64,000 nt of DNA from Candidatus Praeruminimicrobium purgamenti (GTDB taxonomy: Bacteria; Elusimicrobiota; Endomicrobiia; Endomicrobiales; Endomicrobiaceae), in the NCBI GenBank assembly GCA_018433585.1, contig JAHDQW010000001.1:248001-312000 (forward strand), given 5' to 3'. The notes beneath the pieces were generated by a model. It was not told the DNA's origin, did not search any database, and was given only the letters and a program-made list of their open reading frames with translations. Within the stretch, counting starts at the first letter, position 1; each line of letters begins with the position of its first letter. The translations under genes were made by a program, and so were the position numbers. Of this stretch, positions 60,186-64,000 are shown one piece after another.

Positions 60186-63100
60186 ATGAAAAAAATAATA
60201 ATTTTAATAACACTTATAGTATATTTTATCAATATAATAATCCCTCAGGGAGTAACTGCCGAAAATATCATAAACAGCGAAGTCTTTTACGCAGACGGCA
60301 AAACATTGTGCGTAACTCTTCCTGTTTCAAGCGGTGTCGTATTTGAATCTAATGTGAAAAATGGAATCAGACCTGATTTAATCATTATTGAAGATTTGCA
60401 CTCTAATGCTTATGTCCAAAAAAACATATTTAATATTATAGATTATTGCAGCAGAGAAATAGGAATAGGTTATATATTTACCGAAGGGGCGCCTGAAGGA
60501 GAAATAAATCTTGATTCATTGCATTCGCTTACTCCTGCAAAAGTGAAGAATCAGGTTTTAGACAATATGCTGAATAAAGGTTTGTTGGGAGCTGCGGAAT
60601 ATTACGGAGTGCTAAAAAGAGATGCAAAACTGTACGGATTGGAATCATGGTCTGTATATATGGAAAATATAGAAAGATACCAGAATATAAACAGAAAAGA
60701 GACTTCTTTGCTGAATATAATATCTTCCGCCGAAATAAACTTAAATATAGATCAATTAAAAGCTTATGATAAAGATATGTTTTTATATGAGGATGTATTT
60801 TATGGTAGTTTTCGAAAAGGCAAAAAACATTTTGAAACAATAAATTATCTTATGGAAAAATACGGAATAAAAACAGATTCATATAAAAATATAAAAGCTT
60901 TTGTCGTTCTGTCTGCGGATAAGGAGAAAGCATATCCCGTAGGAAATGATATAAAATATTTTTCCGGTCTTTTAAGGAATAATATTTCTTTCTATGAATA
61001 CAAGAAACTTTTCAATGAACAAAAAAATAAAAATTCCGAAGAAAGATTGATAATACTTTACGAAAAATCAAAAAAATTTTTAACAAGTGAAGAGAATAAA
61101 AAGTATATATATATACAAGAATTGAAGAAGAAGCATGAATTTATAAATGCTTTTGACTTAAAAGGATATATTGAAGAAACTGATACTGTAAAACAAATAC
61201 TGTTTAATAAAATTTTTAAAGGAAAAGAAGCAAGAAACACAGGAATAATGAGTCATTTTCTTACATTGCTTAAAGATTATGTTAAGCTTAATATAACGTT
61301 TGAAGATTTAGAGTATATTCAAAACAATAAAGAAAAATTTAAAAGCATTCTGTCAGACAGTTCTTTGCAGGATAAAAAAAATATTACAGATATTATTGAT
61401 AATAAAGAAATAGAAGAATACTATAATACAAATATTAAAAGAAATAAGATTTTTGTTGATGTTATAAAAAAGAAAAGAAGCGGGTCAAAAACGGATGTGG
61501 CTGTTATAGGAGGATTTCATCACGGTATAACAAAAATGCTTGAAGATGAAGGCATCAGTTATATTGTTATAATGCCTAAGTCAGATAAAACGGATTTGCG
61601 GAATTATAAAACGACTATAATGGATATAACCGTTTCTCCGGATGCTCTTTCAGACGGATTATTGGTTATGGGTTTGTCAAAACATAAACAAAGAGAGTTT
61701 TTAACAATATGGATACAAGAGTTAAGGAACAGCGGTTTTAAAGATTATGAAATAATAGAAATACTTAACAAATGGGCTAATTCTTATAAAAATTTTTTCG
61801 GAGTCAGTGGAGAATCCGTAAGTAAAATGCATGAAAAAGAAGAGATGAAATCAGAATTTGTAAATGATGAACATGGAAATATCAAAGAAGATAACAATAT
61901 ATCAGAAACGGCAAAAGCAGATTCCGCAAATACTCAAATAGAAAAAATAGATTTGTCTGCAGTTGTAAAAGAAAGTAAAAAAATAACAGTTAAAAAACTT
62001 TTAACAATCGCTGAAGTTGCCGTAAAATCATATTTGGCAAAATTTAAGAAACCGTTTGTTTACAGATATGAAAAAGACGGAGAAAATACAGTTGATGAAA
62101 AAACGGTTAAGAAAATGGAATCAAATATACGATATTTTCCTTTTATACAACTTATGCTTGGCTTTGAACTCGCTTCATCTTTCTCGACAATATTTATGCA
62201 GTCAAGCGGATATGAGTTAAATTTAATTGCCGTGATATTTTCATTCCTTGCTCCTGCCGGTTTTGTCTTTTCCGGATTTTTCGGCTTTTTAGGAGACAGA
62301 ATTCCAAAGAGAACAATGCTTATATTGTCGCTGCTTCTTCATACATTGGGAAGCGTCAGTTTTACCGTTATACAATTCTCTCCTGTCCTGTTTGTTGCTT
62401 CCCAAATTTTGCCTGTAATAGGAATAGCCGGTCTTGATATAAGTCTCAGTCCGTTTCTTTATAAATCTCTTGACAGCCTGAAGAAGAAAGAATCTTTTAA
62501 GGAAATATACGGGCTGAATCTAGGCTTATTTTGGATTACGATGTCGTTGTCATCACTTATAGGAGGAACTCTTGCTTTTTTTGTCGGGCAGCAGATAGTT
62601 GTTATAGTAGCCGCAACGCTGGATGTCGCCGTGTTTGCCGGAGCTTTATTCTTTACTCATAAAGAAAGTACAGAGACAGCTGGCAAAGAAGAAAAAGAAA
62701 TGAATGAAGACACAAACGGTAAGAAAAACCGAATTTCACAAATTTTCAATCCGTTGAGAGCTCTTTTTTCAGATAGAAAAACTTTTACGTCAGTTATAGT
62801 AAATATGGTGGTAAATAATATTTTCTTTGTATCATTAGCATTCTTTTTGCAGCCTTTATTTGTATTAAGCGGATTAAGTGCCATATTTCTTGCGCCTATT
62901 TATTTTGCCGCAAATGTTCTTCAGTCTTTAGCATCTCATTTTATAAGCAGATTTGGAGTTATTGCTGAAAAGAAACTTTACAGAACGTTGTTTTTAAGCG
63001 GCGCTCTCATAATGACGGCTCTTTTTGCCGTTACCGGTCATCCTTTATTTTTGTTTGCCGTATATGTTTCAATGAATTTCTGGCAGGGCACGGCTTCTTT

Positions 63101-63395
63101 AACTGAAATTTCATCTGTTTATGAAATTCTCGACGACAATATGAGGTCTAAATGGCTTGCGTTTAAATCAATGGCAGGCACGGTTGTGGCAAGCTTCACA
63201 CAAATAGCCATAAGCGGGCTTCTTTCTTTCGGAGTAACTGGCGATATGATTATTACTGCGGCAATTTCAGTTGCGGTATCTGCTTCAATCGCAATACCTA
63301 AAATATTTGGAGAAAGGCATAAAAAGCATAAAGATATTTTTGAAACAATAAATATTGATACCAAGGGGATAACGGCTCTTTTAGCTTCCGCATAA
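60186..63395 (+). CDS. Fusion of a ChaN/TraB-like domain with a major facilitator transporter
   Basis: A 1069-residue protein. A hydrophobic N-terminus (~1-25) acts as signal or anchor. The following ~450 residues have three motifs placed like those of the ChaN/TraB/EreA superfamily: IIEDLHSNAYVQKN, FTEGAPEGE and AVIGGFHHGITKM (His-, Glu- and His-bearing). A charged linker (~545-600) leads to an MFS transporter at ~645-1050 with GFLGDRIPKR between helices 2 and 3. The substrate is unknown. There is no clear ribosome site. The N-domain assignment is by motif only. Confidence 0.7.
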   Translation: MKKIIILITLIVYFINIIIPQGVTAENIINSEVFYADGKTLCVTLPVSSGVVFESNVKNGIRPDLIIIEDLHSNAYVQKNIFNIIDYCSREIGIGYIFTEGAPEGEINLDSLHSLTPAKVKNQVLDNMLNKGLLGAAEYYGVLKRDAKLYGLESWSVYMENIERYQNINRKETSLLNIISSAEINLNIDQLKAYDKDMFLYEDVFYGSFRKGKKHFETINYLMEKYGIKTDSYKNIKAFVVLSADKEKAYPVGNDIKYFSGLLRNNISFYEYKKLFNEQKNKNSEERLIILYEKSKKFLTSEENKKYIYIQELKKKHEFINAFDLKGYIEETDTVKQILFNKIFKGKEARNTGIMSHFLTLLKDYVKLNITFEDLEYIQNNKEKFKSILSDSSLQDKKNITDIIDNKEIEEYYNTNIKRNKIFVDVIKKKRSGSKTDVAVIGGFHHGITKMLEDEGISYIVIMPKSDKTDLRNYKTTIMDITVSPDALSDGLLVMGLSKHKQREFLTIWIQELRNSGFKDYEIIEILNKWANSYKNFFGVSGESVSKMHEKEEMKSEFVNDEHGNIKEDNNISETAKADSANTQIEKIDLSAVVKESKKITVKKLLTIAEVAVKSYLAKFKKPFVYRYEKDGENTVDEKTVKKMESNIRYFPFIQLMLGFELASSFSTIFMQSSGYELNLIAVIFSFLAPAGFVFSGFFGFLGDRIPKRTMLILSLLLHTLGSVSFTVIQFSPVLFVASQILPVIGIAGLDISLSPFLYKSLDSLKKKESFKEIYGLNLGLFWITMSLSSLIGGTLAFFVGQQIVVIVAATLDVAVFAGALFFTHKESTETAGKEEKEMNEDTNGKKNRISQIFNPLRALFSDRKTFTSVIVNMVVNNIFFVSLAFFLQPLFVLSGLSAIFLAPIYFAANVLQSLASHFISRFGVIAEKKLYRTLFLSGALIMTALFAVTGHPLFLFAVYVSMNFWQGTASLTEISSVYEILDDNMRSKWLAFKSMAGTVVASFTQIAISGLLSFGVTGDMIITAAISVAVSASIAIPKIFGERHKKHKDIFETINIDTKGITALLASA

Positions 63396-63447
63396 TGTTC
63401 CGTTGTCAAAGCGATACCGCCGAAGTTGTTTGTTTTGGCTGAACAAA

Positions 63448-63476
63448 TTGATAATAAATTAACTTTTTGCTAAAAT
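63448..63476 (+). promoter_or_regulatory. Promoter for hisD (predicts a leaderless mRNA)
   Basis: TTGATA (63448-63453), 17 nt, TAAAAT (63471-63476) with an extended TGC. Six nt separate the -10 box from the ATG. Confidence 0.75.
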
Positions 63477-63482
63477 TTATCT

Positions 63483-64000
63483 ATGAATACAGATATAGCG
63501 AAAGCGGTTTCAGATATTATTGAAGATGTAAAAAAGAACGGTGATAATGCAGTTTTAAAATATATTAAAAAGTTTGACGGGATTTCGTTTGCTTTGTTAA
63601 AAGATGCTAAAGTATCCGTAAAACGAATATTGTCTGCTGAAAAAAATGTGGACAAAAAGTTAAAAAAAGCAATTTTATCATCATATAAGAATGTTAAAGC
63701 TTTTCATCAAAAAGAATATCTAAACATTAAAAAGAACTGGTTTTTTTCTGACAAATCAAAAACTGTCGGGCAAATGTACAATCCGATAGAATCTGTCGCA
63801 TTGTATGTACCGGGCGGAAGATTTTCATATCCTTCAACGGTTATTATGACGGCTGTAGCCGCAAAAGTTGCAGGCGTGAAAAGGATTGTTATCGTCACTC
63901 CTCCTAAAAAAATGTCAGATGATGTTCTTTTTACGGCAAAGGTATGCGGAATAGATGAAATTTATTCTATAGGCGGACCTGTCGCGATTGCCGCGATAGC
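63483..64000 (+). CDS. hisD: Histidinol dehydrogenase (3' end outside window)
   Basis: The frame is open from ATG 63483 to the window edge, 172 codons. ALYVPGGRFSYPSTVIM and AAKVAGVKRIVIVTPP are the HisD signature regions, and SIGGPVAIAAI leads to the NAD-binding part. It catalyses the last two steps of histidine synthesis. There is no Shine-Dalgarno; the promoter ends 6 nt upstream, so translation is probably leaderless. Only the N-terminal third is visible. Confidence 0.93.
   Translation, partial: MNTDIAKAVSDIIEDVKKNGDNAVLKYIKKFDGISFALLKDAKVSVKRILSAEKNVDKKLKKAILSSYKNVKAFHQKEYLNIKKNWFFSDKSKTVGQMYNPIESVALYVPGGRFSYPSTVIMTAVAAKVAGVKRIVIVTPPKKMSDDVLFTAKVCGIDEIYSIGGPVAIAAI

Overview
The window is about 64 kb of AT-rich bacterial chromosome from a Gram-negative, diderm organism. 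It encodes Kdo and heptose synthesis, the Lpt export genes lptC-lptA-lptB, an LpxL-type acyltransferase, an autotransporter, several outer-membrane barrels and a PorV/UPF0164-like barrel with TPR repeats. The combination (galT-glgA pair, PorV-TPR protein, archaeal-type leuC/leuD, split gcvPA/gcvPB, short archaeal-type Psd) suggests Elusimicrobiota, possibly an Endomicrobium-like lineage. That placement is inferred from gene content only; no tree was built. Nearly all functions were assigned by motif reading, without database searches.

Layout. 1-11.9 kb: a long plus-strand run with an FHA/beta-propeller protein (cut by the left edge), a PP2C phosphatase, a receiver protein, the PorV-TPR protein, galT, glgA, an FtsX-like protein, an EnvC-like amidase activator, CtpA and a small membrane protein. 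12-15.5 kb: a TPR-radical SAM protein, tsaD and a dus gene. 15.6-23.4 kb: psd-pssA (phosphatidylethanolamine synthesis), then leuA-leuC-leuD-leuB-asd and a YdjC-type deacetylase. 23.5-28.4 kb: a 1641-residue autotransporter. 28.5-30.5 kb: tRNA-Gln and an AT-rich, three-gene island of unknown function with its own consensus promoter. 30.7-32.2 kb: a likely sulfur-responsive unit, in which a Met/Cys-rich leader peptide and a terminator precede a YezD-type small protein and a DUF3034 barrel. 32.3-39.6 kb: mscS, then eno on the minus strand, tilS, and a minus-strand two-component cluster (two kinases and a triple-receiver protein). 39.6-40.2 kb: tRNA-Thr, tRNA-Leu and tRNA-fMet. 40.2-46 kb: tmk, holB, ricT and the glycine cleavage genes gcvH-gcvPA-gcvPB. 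46-54.1 kb: hldD, hldE1, kdsB, kdsA, kdsC, lpxL, lptC-lptA-lptB and miaA, a compact LPS cluster. 54.1-60.1 kb: a DtxR-type regulator, a metal permease, feoA-feoA-feoB, a Cys-rich Feo partner and a porin, linked by a repeated operator. 60.2-64 kb: a fusion of a ChaN/TraB-like domain to an MFS transporter, and the 5' part of hisD, cut by the right edge.

Regulation is easy to read here. About fifteen promoters fit TTGNNN-16 to 18-TAAAAT/TATAAT, often with a TG extension, and many strong hairpin terminators are present. The most interesting signals are the Met/Cys leader attenuator at 30.8-31.0 kb, an SD-masking stem in front of leuA, a four-site DtxR-like regulon, the ChaN-like/MFS fusion, a Ser-Ser cleavage site in Psd, and the uncharacterised three-gene island beside tRNA-Gln.
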